64,000 bases of DNA from Roseovarius sp. (GTDB taxonomy: Bacteria; Pseudomonadota; Alphaproteobacteria; Rhodobacterales; Rhodobacteraceae). The DNA lies in contig JACIYT010000006.1 of NCBI GenBank assembly GCA_014359765.1, positions 1-64,000 of the forward strand, in the 5' to 3' direction. The position numbers and the translations under genes are program-made. This document shows positions 20,071-29,444 of this stretch, in pieces. The notes under the pieces were generated by a model. The model did no database searches and was not told the origin of the DNA. It worked only from the letters and a program-made list of their open reading frames with translations. Position 1 is the first letter of the stretch, and each line of letters starts with the position of its first letter.

Positions 20071-20508
20071 CTAGGCCCGGCGCTTGCGGCGCAGGCGGAT
20101 CACCACATCGACGCTGGCGATCTCGGCGCCCTCGGGGGCCGCGGGCAGGCGGGCAATCTCGAGCTGCTCGGCCGGCGCGTCGGTCAGCCGGTTCTCGTCC
20201 TCCCAGTAGAAATGAGGGTGGTCGTGGGTGTTGGTGTCGAAATGGCTCTTGGAGCCGTCAACGGTGATCTCCTGAAGCAGCCCCGCCTCGCAGAACGCCT
20301 TGAGCGTGTTGTAGACCGTGGCGAGCGACACGCGCTCGCCCTGCGCGCGGGCGCGGGCAAAGAGGCTCTCGGCGGTCACATGACGGTGCTGCCCGTCACC
20401 CACAAGCAACCGGGCGAGCGCCACGCGCTGCCGCGTCGGTCGCAGCCCGACCGCGCCGAGCCAGTCGGCGGCAATCCCGGTAGCGTGCGATGCGCTGGGC
20501 GTGGTCAT
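20071..20508 (-). CDS. irr: Iron response regulator Irr (Fur superfamily)
   Basis: A 145-residue Fur-family regulator. It has the winged helix with GLRPTRQRVALARLL and VSLATVYNTLKAFCEAGLLQEI, and the HDHPHFYWEDE metal/haem-binding region typical of alphaproteobacterial Irr rather than Fur. Irr represses or activates iron genes and is degraded or inactivated when haem is available. It lies divergent from fabA across 190 bp, the usual irr-fabA arrangement in Rhodobacteraceae. No confident iron-control element was recognised in the intergenic region. Confidence 0.9.
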   Translation of the reverse strand: MTTPSASHATGIAADWLGAVGLRPTRQRVALARLLVGDGQHRHVTAESLFARARAQGERVSLATVYNTLKAFCEAGLLQEITVDGSKSHFDTNTHDHPHFYWEDENRLTDAPAEQLEIARLPAAPEGAEIASVDVVIRLRRKRRA

Positions 20509-20699
20509 GGCAGATCCTTCCGTCTCGTTCCCGCCATATTAAGGGGCGTGCGCGCAGGATTTCAAACGAAAACCCCACCCGCGAAAGATGGACGCAGGGG
20601 CCTCCCGGCGCTGCGACAGGGTTGCAACGGAGAATTGCGCGGTGTTACAGGGGCTGAAACAAATGCCCCCTCGTCCTGACCATGAAAGGGTCGCCTGAA

Positions 20700-21208
20700 T
20701 GGCCGATTATCCGACCAGTTTCGACCGCGACGCCCTGCTGAAATGCGCGCGCGGAGAGCTTTTCGGGCCGGGCAACGCACAGCTGCCCGAACCGCCGATG
20801 CTGATGATGGACCGCATCACCGACATTTCCGAGGATGGCGGCGCGCACGGGCGCGGGCATGTGGTGGCCGAGTTCGACATCCACCCCGATCTGTGGTTCT
20901 TCAAGTGCCATTTCCCGGGCAACCCGATCATGCCGGGCTGTCTGGGGCTCGACGGGCTGTGGCAGCTCACCGGGTTCAATCTCGGCTGGCGCGGCTGGCA
21001 GGGGCGCGGCTATGCGCTTGGCGTGGGCGAGGTCAAGCTGACGGGCATGGTGCGCCCGGACCGCAAGATGCTGACCTATCACGTCGATTTCACCAAGGCG
21101 GTGCAGACGCGGCGCCTGACCATGGGCGTGGCCGATGGCCGCGTCGAGGCCGATGGCGAGATCATCTACCAGGTCCGGGACATGAAGGTGGCGCTCAGCG
21201 AGACCTGA
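20700..21208 (+). CDS. fabA: 3-hydroxydecanoyl-ACP dehydratase/isomerase FabA
   Basis: Bifunctional enzyme that dehydrates 3-hydroxydecanoyl-ACP and isomerises it to the cis-3 form, the branch point to unsaturated fatty acids. About 169 residues; the catalytic His is in the [14 protein letters not shown] motif and the Asp in [17 protein letters not shown] lies 9 bases before the ATG. In most relatives fabA is followed directly by fabB and often fabI, but here 379 bp without a gene follows and then ivd. FabB must be encoded elsewhere if the pathway is used. Confidence 0.96.
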
Positions 21209-21587
21209 GCGCAGCCGCGCCACGACCGCGCGACCCCGACCGCGCCGGTGCCCGCCGGGCCAGTGGCTGCGTGGTTCCCGCGTTGCGCGGCCGATATGCG
21301 TCACGCGGTCGTGCGCGCGGCCACGAAGGGTGGTCGTGCATAAGCGGGCACGTTGTGTCAGGTGTCGAACAACAGGTGGTCTGGTCCACCCATGTGTGGT
21401 GACGGACGCTACCCCCTCATTCGAGATCATCCGCGATCATCGCAGTCCGGAGTGTGAGACAGCGGGCGCTGTGGATATTGCATGTGGCAAACAGGTTTGA
21501 ATCCTCTCACGCGCGGGATTGACGGGGGGGAGGTTGGGGGATATAAATGAACAATCGTTCAATAAACCTTTTCGGGAGGAGGGTGCG
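21209..21587 (+). other. 379 bp between fabA and ivd without a supported gene
   Basis: No frame shows a family-like protein and no fabB remnant is recognisable. The stretch holds a direct repeat GATCATC-CGC-GATCATC near 21424-21440, a lone DnaA-box-like TGTGGATAT near 21470, a tRNA T-arm-like GGTTTGAATCC near 21495 without an acceptor stem, and near its end the palindrome at 21548-21561 that belongs to the ivd promoter. Confidence 0.6.
21548..21561. promoter_or_regulatory. TGAACAATCGTTCA palindrome before ivd
   Basis: TGAAC and GTTCA form a perfect 5-bp inverted repeat around AATC, 27 bp before the ivd ATG. This size and symmetry fit a TetR-family operator, and TetR or MerR regulators are known to control leucine/isovalerate genes. 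The regulator itself is not in the window. Confidence 0.55.
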
Positions 21588-22751
21588 ATGTTCAACGCGG
21601 TGATGACGTTCGACCTGGGCGAGGATGTGAACGCCTTGCGCGAGACGGTGCATCGCTGGGCGCAGGAGCGGGTCAAGCCGATGGCCGCGCAGATCGACCG
21701 CAGTAACGCCTTTCCGGGCGAACTCTGGCGCGAGATGGGCGAATTGGGCCTTCTGGGGATCACCGTGCCCGAGGAATACGGCGGCGCGGGAATGGGCTAT
21801 CTCGCCCATGTCGTCGCGGTGGAAGAGATCGCGCGCGCCTCGGCCTCGGTCTCGCTCAGCTATGGGGCGCATTCCAACCTCTGCGTCAACCAGATCAAAT
21901 TGAACGGCTCGCCTGAGCAGAAGGCGAAATACCTGCCGGGGCTCGTCTCTGGCGCGCATGTCGGCGCGCTCGCCATGTCCGAGGCAGGCGCGGGCAGCGA
22001 TGTCGTCTCGATGAAGCTGCGCGCCGAGCGGCGCAACGATCACTACCGGCTCAACGGCAACAAATACTGGATCACCAACGGCCCGGATGCCGACACGCTG
22101 GTGGTCTATGCCAAGACCGACCCCGAGGCCGGATCGAAGGGGATCACCGCCTTTCTCATCGAGAAAACGATGAAGGGCTTTTCGACCTCGCCCCATTTCG
22201 ACAAGCTGGGGATGCGCGGTTCCAACACCGCCGAGCTGATCTTCGAGGATGTCGAGGTGCCGTTCGAGAACGTGCTGGGCGAGGAGGGGCGCGGCGTGCG
22301 GGTGCTCATGTCCGGGCTCGATTACGAGCGGGTGGTGCTGGCGGGGATCGGCACGGGGATCATGGCGGCCTGCCTCGACGAGATCATGCCCTACATGGCC
22401 GAGCGCCGCCAGTTCGGCCAGCCGATCGGGAATTTCCAGCTCATGCAGGGCAAGATCGCCGATATGTATACGGCGATGAACTCGGCCCGCGCCTATGTCT
22501 ACGAGGTGGCCAAGGCCTGCGACCGGGGCGAGGTCACGCGCCAGGACGCCGCCGCCTGCTGCCTTTATGCGTCTGAGCAGGCCATGGTGCAGGCGCATCA
22601 GGCGGTGCAGGCCATGGGCGGGGCGGGGTTCCTCAATGATGCGCCCGTCGCGCGGCTCTTCCGCGACGCGAAGCTGATGGAGATCGGGGCCGGGACGAGC
22701 GAAATCCGCCGGATGTTGGTGGGGCGCGAGTTGATGGCGGCGATGGGGTGA
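21588..22751 (+). CDS. ivd: Isovaleryl-CoA dehydrogenase
   Basis: FAD enzyme oxidising isovaleryl-CoA to 3-methylcrotonyl-CoA in leucine degradation. The 387-residue protein has the acyl-CoA dehydrogenase signatures ([17 protein letters not shown] near 130, [19 protein letters not shown] near 270, QAMGGAGF near 340). The catalytic Glu is expected in the [15 protein letters not shown] block, the position characteristic of isovaleryl-CoA dehydrogenases, which separates it from other family members. The start is ATG 21588, preceded by GGGAGGAGGG. It opens a leucine catabolic region with mccB, mccA and mvaB further down. Confidence 0.95.
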   Translation: MFNAVMTFDLGEDVNALRETVHRWAQERVKPMAAQIDRSNAFPGELWREMGELGLLGITVPEEYGGAGMGYLAHVVAVEEIARASASVSLSYGAHSNLCVNQIKLNGSPEQKAKYLPGLVSGAHVGALAMSEAGAGSDVVSMKLRAERRNDHYRLNGNKYWITNGPDADTLVVYAKTDPEAGSKGITAFLIEKTMKGFSTSPHFDKLGMRGSNTAELIFEDVEVPFENVLGEEGRGVRVLMSGLDYERVVLAGIGTGIMAACLDEIMPYMAERRQFGQPIGNFQLMQGKIADMYTAMNSARAYVYEVAKACDRGEVTRQDAAACCLYASEQAMVQAHQAVQAMGGAGFLNDAPVARLFRDAKLMEIGAGTSEIRRMLVGRELMAAMG

Positions 22752-22793
22752 GGCAGGCTCTGGCAAGGCCGGACGCGGGAGGGAGAGAGGGCC

Positions 22794-24371
22794 GTGATGG
22801 ATATGCGCCCCATATTGCCGCGCGCGTCCCATGAGGCGCTGCGCGAGGGGTTTCGCTGGGAGATCCCCGCGCGGCTCAACATGGCGGTGCAGGCCTGTGA
22901 CAGCTGGGCCGAGGCCGCGCCCGGGCGGCTGGCGATCCGGGATCTGTCAGGCGATGGCCCGCGCGAGGTGAGCTATGGCGCGCTGCGGGCCATGGCGGAT
23001 GCGCTGGCGCGCGCGTTGCTGGCGCGCGGCGTGGCGCGCGGCGACCGGGTGGGCGTGCTGCGCAGCCAGGGGGCGTGGTGCGCGGCGGCCCATATCGCGA
23101 TCTGGAAAATCGGCGCGATTTCAATCCCCTTGTTCAAGCTCTTCAAGCATGACGCGCTCCTGAGCCGGGTGGGGGATGCGGGCGCGAATGTCGTGATCAC
23201 CGATGCCGAGGGCGCGGCGATGCTGGCGGCGATGCCCGAGGTCGCGGCGCTCATCCCCGAGGCCGGGGCGCTGCCCGAGGGGCGCTTCGAGACGGTGGAG
23301 ACGGGCGCGGAAGAGCCCGCGGTGCTGATCTACACCTCCGGCACCACGGGCAGCCCCAAGGGCGCGCTGCACGCGCATCGGGTGCTCACCGGCCATTTGC
23401 CGGGGGTGGAGCTGAGCCATGATTTCCTGGGGCAGGAGGGCGATTGCCTCTGGACGCCCGCCGACTGGGCCTGGATCGGCGGGCTGTTCGATGTGCTGAT
23501 GCCGGGGCTGGCCATTGGCGTGCCGGTGGTGGCGGCGCGGATGGCGAAATTCGGGGTGGAAGAGTGCCTGAAGATCGTCCGGGAAGGCGCTGTCAGGAAT
23601 GTGTTTTTTCCGCCTACGGCGCTGCGGATGCTGAAGGCGGAGGATGCCCGTATCGAGGGCTTGCGCAGCGTGGCGAGCGGCGGCGAGCCCCTGGGTGCCG
23701 AGATGCTCGACTGGGGGCGGCGGGCGCTTGGCGTGACGATCAACGAATTCTACGGCCAGACCGAATGCAACATGGTGGCCGCGTCCTGCGCCACGCTGTT
23801 CGACCCGGTGCCGGGCTCGATGGGTCGCGCCGTGCCGGGGCACCGCGTGGCGGTGATCGACGGCGCGGGGCGCGAGGTGTCGGGCGAAGGTGATATCGCC
23901 ATTGCACGAGGGTCAGCCTCCATGATGCTGGAATACTGGAGAAAACCGCGCGAAACGGCGGCGAAGTTTCGCGGCGACTGGATGCTCACCGGCGACCGCG
24001 GCGTGATCGAGGGCGGCCATATCCGCTTTGTCGGGCGCGAGGATGACGTGATCACCTCCGCCGGCTACCGGATCGGCCCCGCCGAGATCGAGGATTGCCT
24101 GCTGACCCATCCGGCGGTGGCGACGGTGGGCGTGGTGGGCAAGCCCGACGCGCTGCGCACCGAGATCGTCAAGGCCTATGTGGTGCTGCGCGCGGGCGTG
24201 ACAGGTTCCGAGGCGCTGGCACAGGAATTGCAGGCCCATGTCAGGGAACGGCTTGCAAGCTATTCCTATCCAAGGGAAATCGCCTTTCTCGACGCGCTGC
24301 CGATGACCGTGACCGGCAAGGTGATCCGCAGGGAGCTGAAGGCGCGCGCGGCGGCGGAGGCGGGCGCGTGA
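22794..24371 (+). CDS. AMP-forming acyl-CoA synthetase
   Basis: A 525-residue ANL-superfamily ligase that activates a carboxylic acid to its CoA thioester through an acyl-adenylate. Motifs are the P-loop YTSGTTGSPKGALHAH (near 180), EFYGQTECN (near 320), GREDDVITSAGYRIGPAEIE (near 415) and the C-terminal catalytic Lys in PMTVTGKVIRREL. It resembles medium-chain/acetyl-CoA-synthetase-like enzymes. Next to ivd it may activate isovalerate or another branched acid, but the substrate is inferred only from position. Start is GTG 22794 or ATG 22797 after a GGGAGGGAGAG Shine-Dalgarno. Confidence 0.87.
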   Translation: MMDMRPILPRASHEALREGFRWEIPARLNMAVQACDSWAEAAPGRLAIRDLSGDGPREVSYGALRAMADALARALLARGVARGDRVGVLRSQGAWCAAAHIAIWKIGAISIPLFKLFKHDALLSRVGDAGANVVITDAEGAAMLAAMPEVAALIPEAGALPEGRFETVETGAEEPAVLIYTSGTTGSPKGALHAHRVLTGHLPGVELSHDFLGQEGDCLWTPADWAWIGGLFDVLMPGLAIGVPVVAARMAKFGVEECLKIVREGAVRNVFFPPTALRMLKAEDARIEGLRSVASGGEPLGAEMLDWGRRALGVTINEFYGQTECNMVAASCATLFDPVPGSMGRAVPGHRVAVIDGAGREVSGEGDIAIARGSASMMLEYWRKPRETAAKFRGDWMLTGDRGVIEGGHIRFVGREDDVITSAGYRIGPAEIEDCLLTHPAVATVGVVGKPDALRTEIVKAYVVLRAGVTGSEALAQELQAHVRERLASYSYPREIAFLDALPMTVTGKVIRRELKARAAAEAGA

Positions 24372-24383
24372 GGATGCGTGCAG

Positions 24384-24411
24384 AAAAAAGGGCCGGTGCG
24401 ATCACCGGCCC
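24384..24411 (-). terminator. Intrinsic terminator of ompW
   Basis: GGGCCGGTG (24390-24398) pairs with CACCGGCCC (24403-24411) around a CGAT loop. On the minus strand it is followed by a run of T (AAAAAA at 24384-24389 on the plus strand). It lies 29 bp after the ompW stop. Confidence 0.85.
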
Positions 24412-24439
24412 CATGATCCTGATCCCGGGAGGAGGGAGA

Positions 24440-25051
24440 TCAGAATTTCATCACATAGGCGAGGTTGAACACCCAGGGGTCGATCTTGACCTTGCCGATA
24501 TCGACGCCGTCCACCTTGGTGTCGGTCTCGATGTCGATGTAGCGGACATCGACGCGCAGGGCGGAGCGTTCGTTGATCGCGTAATCGATGCCGGCATGGA
24601 GCGCGAGGCCCCAGCTGTCGTCGAGATCGACCTTGGAACCGGCGAGCGCGCCCGTGCCGTCCTCGTCGAAGAAATAGGTGTAGTTGATGCCGGCACCGAT
24701 GAAGGGGGTTACGGGGCTTGTATTGACGAAGTGGTATTGCAGCGAGAGGGTGGGCGGCAGATGCTTGACCTCGGCGACCGTTCCGGCGCCCTGGAGGTTC
24801 ACGTCATGCTGGAAGGGCCAGGCGGCAAGCAATTCGATGCCGATGCGGTCGGCGATGAAATATTCCACCGTGATCGTCGGGCGCAGGTTGCCATCCACGT
24901 CGATCCGGCCGGCGGCGGTATTGGATTTCTCGCTCGGATCGACATAACCGATGCCGAGACCGATCAGGAAATCGCCTTTGTCCTGCGCAAGCGCGGGCGC
25001 GGCCGTGCTGGCCATGAGAGCGGCGAGGGTGAGGGCAGTGATCTGTTTCAT
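24440..25051 (-). CDS. ompW: OmpW-family outer-membrane beta-barrel protein
   Basis: A 203-residue protein with a cleavable signal (about residues 1-22, ending APALA-Q) and an eight-strand barrel of the OmpW family: GDFLIGLGIGYVDP at the start, TPFIGAGINYTYF in the middle and a C-terminal strand ending in Phe (VFNLAYVMKF), the usual BAM recognition end. OmpW channels small hydrophobic compounds across the outer membrane. An FNR-type box lies 59 bp upstream of its ATG and a strong terminator follows it. It is inserted on the opposite strand between the ivd and mcc genes. Confidence 0.9.
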   Translation of the reverse strand: MKQITALTLAALMASTAAPALAQDKGDFLIGLGIGYVDPSEKSNTAAGRIDVDGNLRPTITVEYFIADRIGIELLAAWPFQHDVNLQGAGTVAEVKHLPPTLSLQYHFVNTSPVTPFIGAGINYTYFFDEDGTGALAGSKVDLDDSWGLALHAGIDYAINERSALRVDVRYIDIETDTKVDGVDIGKVKIDPWVFNLAYVMKF

Positions 25052-25109
25052 GGTCTTTCCACCTTGATGCTGACACGGTTCGGTATGGGGCGGAAGGCGG
25101 GGCCGCACA

Positions 25110-25123
25110 TTGACGTGAATCAA
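25110..25123. promoter_or_regulatory. FNR/CRP-type box upstream of ompW
   Basis: TTGACGTGAATCAA matches the FNR consensus TTGAT-N4-ATCAA at 9 of 10 defined bases. It lies 59 bp before the ompW ATG and 65 bp before mccB. OmpW is an FNR target in enterobacteria, so control of ompW by FnrL is the likelier reading. Confidence 0.6.
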
Positions 25124-25188
25124 ATTCGCCGCGCGGTGCCGCGCTGCGGCAAAATTGCAACAGGCCCGGGGGAAGGGGAGCAAGCGAC

Positions 25189-26793
25189 ATGCGTCTGAAA
25201 TCATCGGCCCTGCCGTCATCGGAGGCTTTTGCCGCCAATCGCGCGGCCCATCTCGAGGCGCTCGGCGAGATCGAGGCGGCGGCGGCACTGGCGGCCGAGG
25301 GCGGCGGCGAGGCGGCGCGCGCGCGCCATGTCGCGCGTGGCAAGATGCTGCCGCGCGAGCGGGTGGCGGGGCTTCTCGATCCCGGCAGCCCGTTTCTGGA
25401 GGTGGGCGCAACGGCGGCGCATGGCCTCTATGACGGGGCCGCGCCCTGCGCGGGCGTGATCGCGGGCGTGGGCCGCGTCATGGGGCGCGACGTGATGGTG
25501 GTCTGCAACGATGCCACGGTGAAGGGCGGCACCTATTACCCGATGACCGTCAAGAAACACCTGCGCGCGCAGGAGATTGCCGAGGAATGCCACCTGCCCT
25601 GCGTCTATCTCGTCGATTCGGGCGGCGCGAACCTGCCCAATCAGGACGAGGTGTTCCCCGACCGGGACCATTTCGGGCGGATTTTCTACAATCAGGCGCG
25701 GATGTCGGCCAAGGGCATCGCGCAGATCGCCGTGGTGATGGGAAGCTGCACCGCCGGGGGGGCCTATGTGCCCGCGATGTCGGATGTCACCATCATCGTG
25801 CGCGATCAGGGCACGATCTTTCTGGCCGGGCCGCCGCTGGTCAAGGCCGCCACCGGCGAGGTGGTGAGCGCCGAGGATCTGGGCGGCGGCGATGTGCATA
25901 CGCGGCTGTCGGGCGTGGCGGATTATCTGGCCGAAGATGACGCACATGCCTTGGCGCTGGCACGGCGCGCGGTGGGAAGCCTCGGCCCCGCGCCCGATCC
26001 GCGCGCGGGCTGGCAGACACCCGAGGAGCCCGCCTATGACCCCGAGGAGATCCTCGGCGTGGTGCCGGCCGATCTGCGCACCCCCTACGACATCCGCGAG
26101 GTGATCGCGCGGCTGGTCGATGGATCGTATTTCGACGAGTTCAAGGCGCGCTTCGGCGAGACGCTGGTCACGGGCTTTGCCCATGTGAAGGGCTGCCCGG
26201 TCGGGATCGTCGCCAATAACGGCGTGCTGTTTTCCGAAGCGGCGTCAAAGGGCGCGCATTTCGTGGAATTATGCAGCCAGCGGCGCATCCCGCTGGTCTT
26301 CCTGCAGAACATCACCGGCTTCATGGTGGGGCGCAAATACGAGAACGAAGGCATCGCGCGGCACGGGGCCAAGATGGTGACGGCGGTGGCGACGACCTCG
26401 GTGCCCAAGATCACGATGCTGGTGGGCGGCTCTTTCGGTGCGGGCAATTACGGCATGGCGGGGCGGGCCTATTCGCCCCGGTTCCTCTGGACCTGGCCGA
26501 ATTCACGCATCTCGGTCATGGGCGGCGAGCAGGCGGCGGGGGTGCTGGCCACGGTCCGGCGCGACGCGATGGAAAAGCGCGGCGAGACCTGGTCGGCGGA
26601 GGAAGAGGCCGCGTTCAAGCGCCCCACGGTGGAGATGTTCGAGCGGCAATCGCACCCGCTCTATGCCTCTGCGCGGCTCTGGGATGACGGGATCGTGGAC
26701 CCGCGCAAGAGCCGGGATGTGCTGGCGCTCAGCCTGCGCGCGGCGCTCAATGCGCCGGTGGAGGAGACGCGCTTTGGCGTCTTCCGGATGTGA
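25189..26793 (+). CDS. mccB: 3-methylcrotonyl-CoA carboxylase, carboxyltransferase subunit
   Basis: The beta subunit that moves the carboxyl group from biotin to 3-methylcrotonyl-CoA in leucine degradation. The 534-residue carboxyltransferase has [19 protein letters not shown] at the start, the [22 protein letters not shown] block typical of MccB rather than PccB, and the C-terminal [18 protein letters not shown] and [16 protein letters not shown] motifs. It is followed by the biotin-carrying subunit across 57 bp containing a 30-bp repeat. Length is normal. Confidence 0.95.
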   Translation: MRLKSSALPSSEAFAANRAAHLEALGEIEAAAALAAEGGGEAARARHVARGKMLPRERVAGLLDPGSPFLEVGATAAHGLYDGAAPCAGVIAGVGRVMGRDVMVVCNDATVKGGTYYPMTVKKHLRAQEIAEECHLPCVYLVDSGGANLPNQDEVFPDRDHFGRIFYNQARMSAKGIAQIAVVMGSCTAGGAYVPAMSDVTIIVRDQGTIFLAGPPLVKAATGEVVSAEDLGGGDVHTRLSGVADYLAEDDAHALALARRAVGSLGPAPDPRAGWQTPEEPAYDPEEILGVVPADLRTPYDIREVIARLVDGSYFDEFKARFGETLVTGFAHVKGCPVGIVANNGVLFSEAASKGAHFVELCSQRRIPLVFLQNITGFMVGRKYENEGIARHGAKMVTAVATTSVPKITMLVGGSFGAGNYGMAGRAYSPRFLWTWPNSRISVMGGEQAAGVLATVRRDAMEKRGETWSAEEEAAFKRPTVEMFERQSHPLYASARLWDDGIVDPRKSRDVLALSLRAALNAPVEETRFGVFRM

Positions 26794-26808
26794 GGGTGGC
26801 GATGTCGG

Positions 26809-26838
26809 GATTCGAGTATTTATGGAAAGATGAAGCGA
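26809..26838 (+). repeat. 30-bp interspersed repeat, copy 1
   Basis: Twenty-eight of 30 bases are identical to 37759-37788. The shared parts are GATTCGAGTATTT, two variable bases, then GGAAAGATGAAGCGA. Both copies sit in a short gap between two plus-strand genes and just before the next start codon, here 12 bp before the mccA ATG. Confidence 0.75.
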
Positions 26839-26850
26839 GGGGCGCGGCCC

Positions 26851-28788
26851 ATGTTTGAACGTATCCTGATCGCCAACCGGGGCGAGATCGCGTGTCGCGT
26901 CATGCGAACGGCGCAGGCCATGGGCGTCGAGGTGGTGGCGGTCTGGTCCGACGCCGACCGGGGGGCAGCGCATGTGGCGATGGCCGATCACGCGGTGCAT
27001 ATCGGCGGCGCGGCGCCCGCCGAGAGCTATCTCAGGGGCGAGGCGATCATCGCCGCGGCGCTGGAGACGGGGGCCGAGGCGATCCATCCCGGCTATGGCT
27101 TTCTCAGCGAGAACCCCGATTTCGTCGAGGCGGTGGAGGCGGCGGGACTGGTCTTTATCGGGCCGTCGGCGCGGGCGATCCGGGCGATGGGGCTCAAGGA
27201 CGCGGCCAAGGCGCTCATGGAGGAGGCGGGCGTGCCGGTGGTGCCGGGCTATCACGGGGCCAACCAGGACCCCGAGCATCTGGCGGGGGCGGCCGATGCC
27301 ATCGGCTATCCGGTTCTCATCAAGGCCGTGGCCGGTGGTGGCGGCAAGGGGATGCGGCTGGTGGAGGAGCCGCGCGCGTTCATGGAGGCGCTGGAAAGTG
27401 CCAGGGGGGAGGCGAAAACCGCTTTCGGCAATGCCGATGTGCTGATCGAGAAATACATCCAGAAACCCCGCCATATCGAGGTGCAGGTCTTTGGCGACGG
27501 CACGCGCGCGGTGCATCTTTTCGAGCGCGATTGCTCGCTTCAGCGCCGTCATCAGAAGGTGATCGAGGAGGCCCCCGCGCCGGGCATGACGCCCGAGATG
27601 CGCGCGGCGATGGGGCAGGCGGCGGTGCGCGCGGCGGAGGCGATCGGCTATTCGGGCGCGGGCACGGTGGAATTCATCGTTGACGGTTCCGCCGGGCTAC
27701 GGCCGGACCGGTTCTGGTTCATGGAGATGAACACGCGCCTTCAGGTCGAGCATCCGGTGTCTGAGGCGATCACCGGCGTCGATCTGGTGGAATGGCAATT
27801 GCGCGTGGCCGCCGGTGAGGGGCTGCCCGTGGTTCAGGAGGATCTGGCCATCCATGGCCACGCCTTCGAGGCCCGGCTTTATGCCGAGGATGTGCCCAAG
27901 GGGTTTCTGCCCGCGACCGGGCGGCTCTCGCATCTTCGGTTCCCTGAGGGCTGCCGTGCCGATAGCGGCGTGCGCGCGGGCGACGAGATCAGCCCCTGGT
28001 ATGACCCGATGATCGCCAAGGTGATCACCCATGGCCCGACGCGGGAGGTGGCGCTGCGGCGGCTCTCGGCGGCGCTCGGGGGCACGCAGGTGGCGGGGAC
28101 GGTGACGAACCTTGCCTTTCTCGGCGCGCTGGCGCGGCATGAGGGATTCGGGCGCGGCGAGGTCGATACCGGGCTGATCGCGCGCGATATCGACGCGCTG
28201 GTGGTGGCGCCCGAGCCGGGGCCGCGCGAGGTGGCGCTGGCTGTGCTCGCGGGGCTGGGCCTGCTGGAGGAGGCGCGCGAGGCGGCTGGTTTCGCGCTCT
28301 GGCGGCCGCTCTGGCGGGAAGTGCGGCTGATGCGGGATGGCGAGGAGATCGCGGTGCGGCTCGGCACGCGATCGGGCGATGCGCATGACGTGGAGATTGG
28401 TGAGACCCGTGTCGAGGCGCGGCGCGTGGCGGGGCGCTGGCTGCTCGATGGCACACCGGCGGCGCCGGTGGCGGTGGCTGGGCGGCAGGTCACGGTGTTC
28501 GCGCAATACGGGCTGACCTTCGAGCTGGTCGATCCGCTCGACCGCGAGACGGCAGCGGGCGGGGATGCCGATATCGTCGAGGCGCCGATGCCGGGGCTCG
28601 TCAAGGCGGTCTTTGCCGAGGCGGGGCGGGCGGTGCACAAGGGCGACCGGCTGGCCGTGCTCGAGGCGATGAAGATGGAGCACAGCCTGCTGGCCGCGCG
28701 CGACGGGGTGGTGGCCGAGGTGCTGGCGCGCCCGGGCGATCAGGTCAGCGCGGGCGCGGCGCTGGTGCGGCTGGAGGCGGAGGAATGA
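26851..28788 (+). CDS. mccA: 3-methylcrotonyl-CoA carboxylase, biotin subunit
   Basis: The alpha subunit (645 residues) with biotin carboxylase at the N-terminus (MFERILIANRGEIACRV, the ATP-grasp loop KAVAGGGGKGMRL near 157, EMNTRLQVEHPV near 292) and the C-terminal biotinyl domain with EAMKMEH (biotinylated Lys near 608). The middle BT-like region links the two. I chose ATG 26851, which gives the standard N-terminus; the in-frame ATG inside the repeat at 26830 would add seven residues. The stop overlaps the GST start as ATGA. Confidence 0.95.
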   Translation: MFERILIANRGEIACRVMRTAQAMGVEVVAVWSDADRGAAHVAMADHAVHIGGAAPAESYLRGEAIIAAALETGAEAIHPGYGFLSENPDFVEAVEAAGLVFIGPSARAIRAMGLKDAAKALMEEAGVPVVPGYHGANQDPEHLAGAADAIGYPVLIKAVAGGGGKGMRLVEEPRAFMEALESARGEAKTAFGNADVLIEKYIQKPRHIEVQVFGDGTRAVHLFERDCSLQRRHQKVIEEAPAPGMTPEMRAAMGQAAVRAAEAIGYSGAGTVEFIVDGSAGLRPDRFWFMEMNTRLQVEHPVSEAITGVDLVEWQLRVAAGEGLPVVQEDLAIHGHAFEARLYAEDVPKGFLPATGRLSHLRFPEGCRADSGVRAGDEISPWYDPMIAKVITHGPTREVALRRLSAALGGTQVAGTVTNLAFLGALARHEGFGRGEVDTGLIARDIDALVVAPEPGPREVALAVLAGLGLLEEAREAAGFALWRPLWREVRLMRDGEEIAVRLGTRSGDAHDVEIGETRVEARRVAGRWLLDGTPAAPVAVAGRQVTVFAQYGLTFELVDPLDRETAAGGDADIVEAPMPGLVKAVFAEAGRAVHKGDRLAVLEAMKMEHSLLAARDGVVAEVLARPGDQVSAGAALVRLEAEE

Positions 28789-29444
28789 TCCGGCTGCATC
28801 ACGTCCCGCTGGCGCGGTCCTTCCGGGTGCTCTGGCTGATGGAGGAGATGGGGCTCGATTACGAGCTGCGGTATCATTCGATCCGCGAGGGCACGATGCG
28901 CAGCCCCGAGTTCCGCGCGCTCTCGCCTGCGGGGCGGGTGCCGGTGCTGGAGCATCACGGCGCCGTCTGGTTCGAGAGCGGGGCGATCGTGCAGTTGCTG
29001 TGCGAGAGCTACCCGCAGGCCGGGCTGATGCCGCCGCCGGAGAGCCCCGAGCGCGCGCGCTGGCTGGAAATGCTGCATTATGCCGAGACGATGGGCAGCA
29101 TCCTGGAGAATCTCAACCTCAACCTCGTCTTCCTGCGCCCGCCCGCGCGCCCCTCGGTGCCGGTGGTCAAGCTGCTCAAGGCGCGGCTCGGGGCGAGCCT
29201 CGCGGGGCTGGAGGCGCGGCTCGAAGGCGATCATCTGCTGCCCACGGGCTTCTCGGCGGCCGATATCATGGTCGGCTACGGGTTCGAGCTTGCGCGCTAC
29301 TATGTCGATCTGGAGGACTGGCCGCGGCTTGCGGCTTATTGGCAGCGATTGCGCGCGCGTCCTGCTCATGTCCGGGCCAGGGCGCGCGACGGCGAACAGG
29401 ATATCTATGCGCGGGATTTCTACCCCGTGCCGGAGGAGGGATGA
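28785..29444 (+). CDS. Glutathione S-transferase family protein
   Basis: A 219-residue protein with an N-terminal thioredoxin-like GST domain (LHHVPLARSFRVLWLMEEMG, then RVPVLEHHGAVWFESGAI with the glutathione-binding ES) and a C-terminal helical domain (about 90-210). Coupled by ATGA overlaps to both mccA and mvaB, so it is translated as part of the leucine operon. Its role there is unknown; it may detoxify a reactive enoyl-CoA-derived species, which is only a guess. Confidence 0.88.
   Translation: MIRLHHVPLARSFRVLWLMEEMGLDYELRYHSIREGTMRSPEFRALSPAGRVPVLEHHGAVWFESGAIVQLLCESYPQAGLMPPPESPERARWLEMLHYAETMGSILENLNLNLVFLRPPARPSVPVVKLLKARLGASLAGLEARLEGDHLLPTGFSAADIMVGYGFELARYYVDLEDWPRLAAYWQRLRARPAHVRARARDGEQDIYARDFYPVPEEG

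Noticed and set aside
21469-21479. DnaA-box-like TGTGGATAT
   Set aside because: A single imperfect box without AT-rich region, further boxes or dnaA/repABC genes is not an origin.
21490-21510. GGTTTGAATCC looks like a tRNA T-arm
   Set aside because: The T-stem has a mismatch and no acceptor, D or anticodon arm can be built around it.
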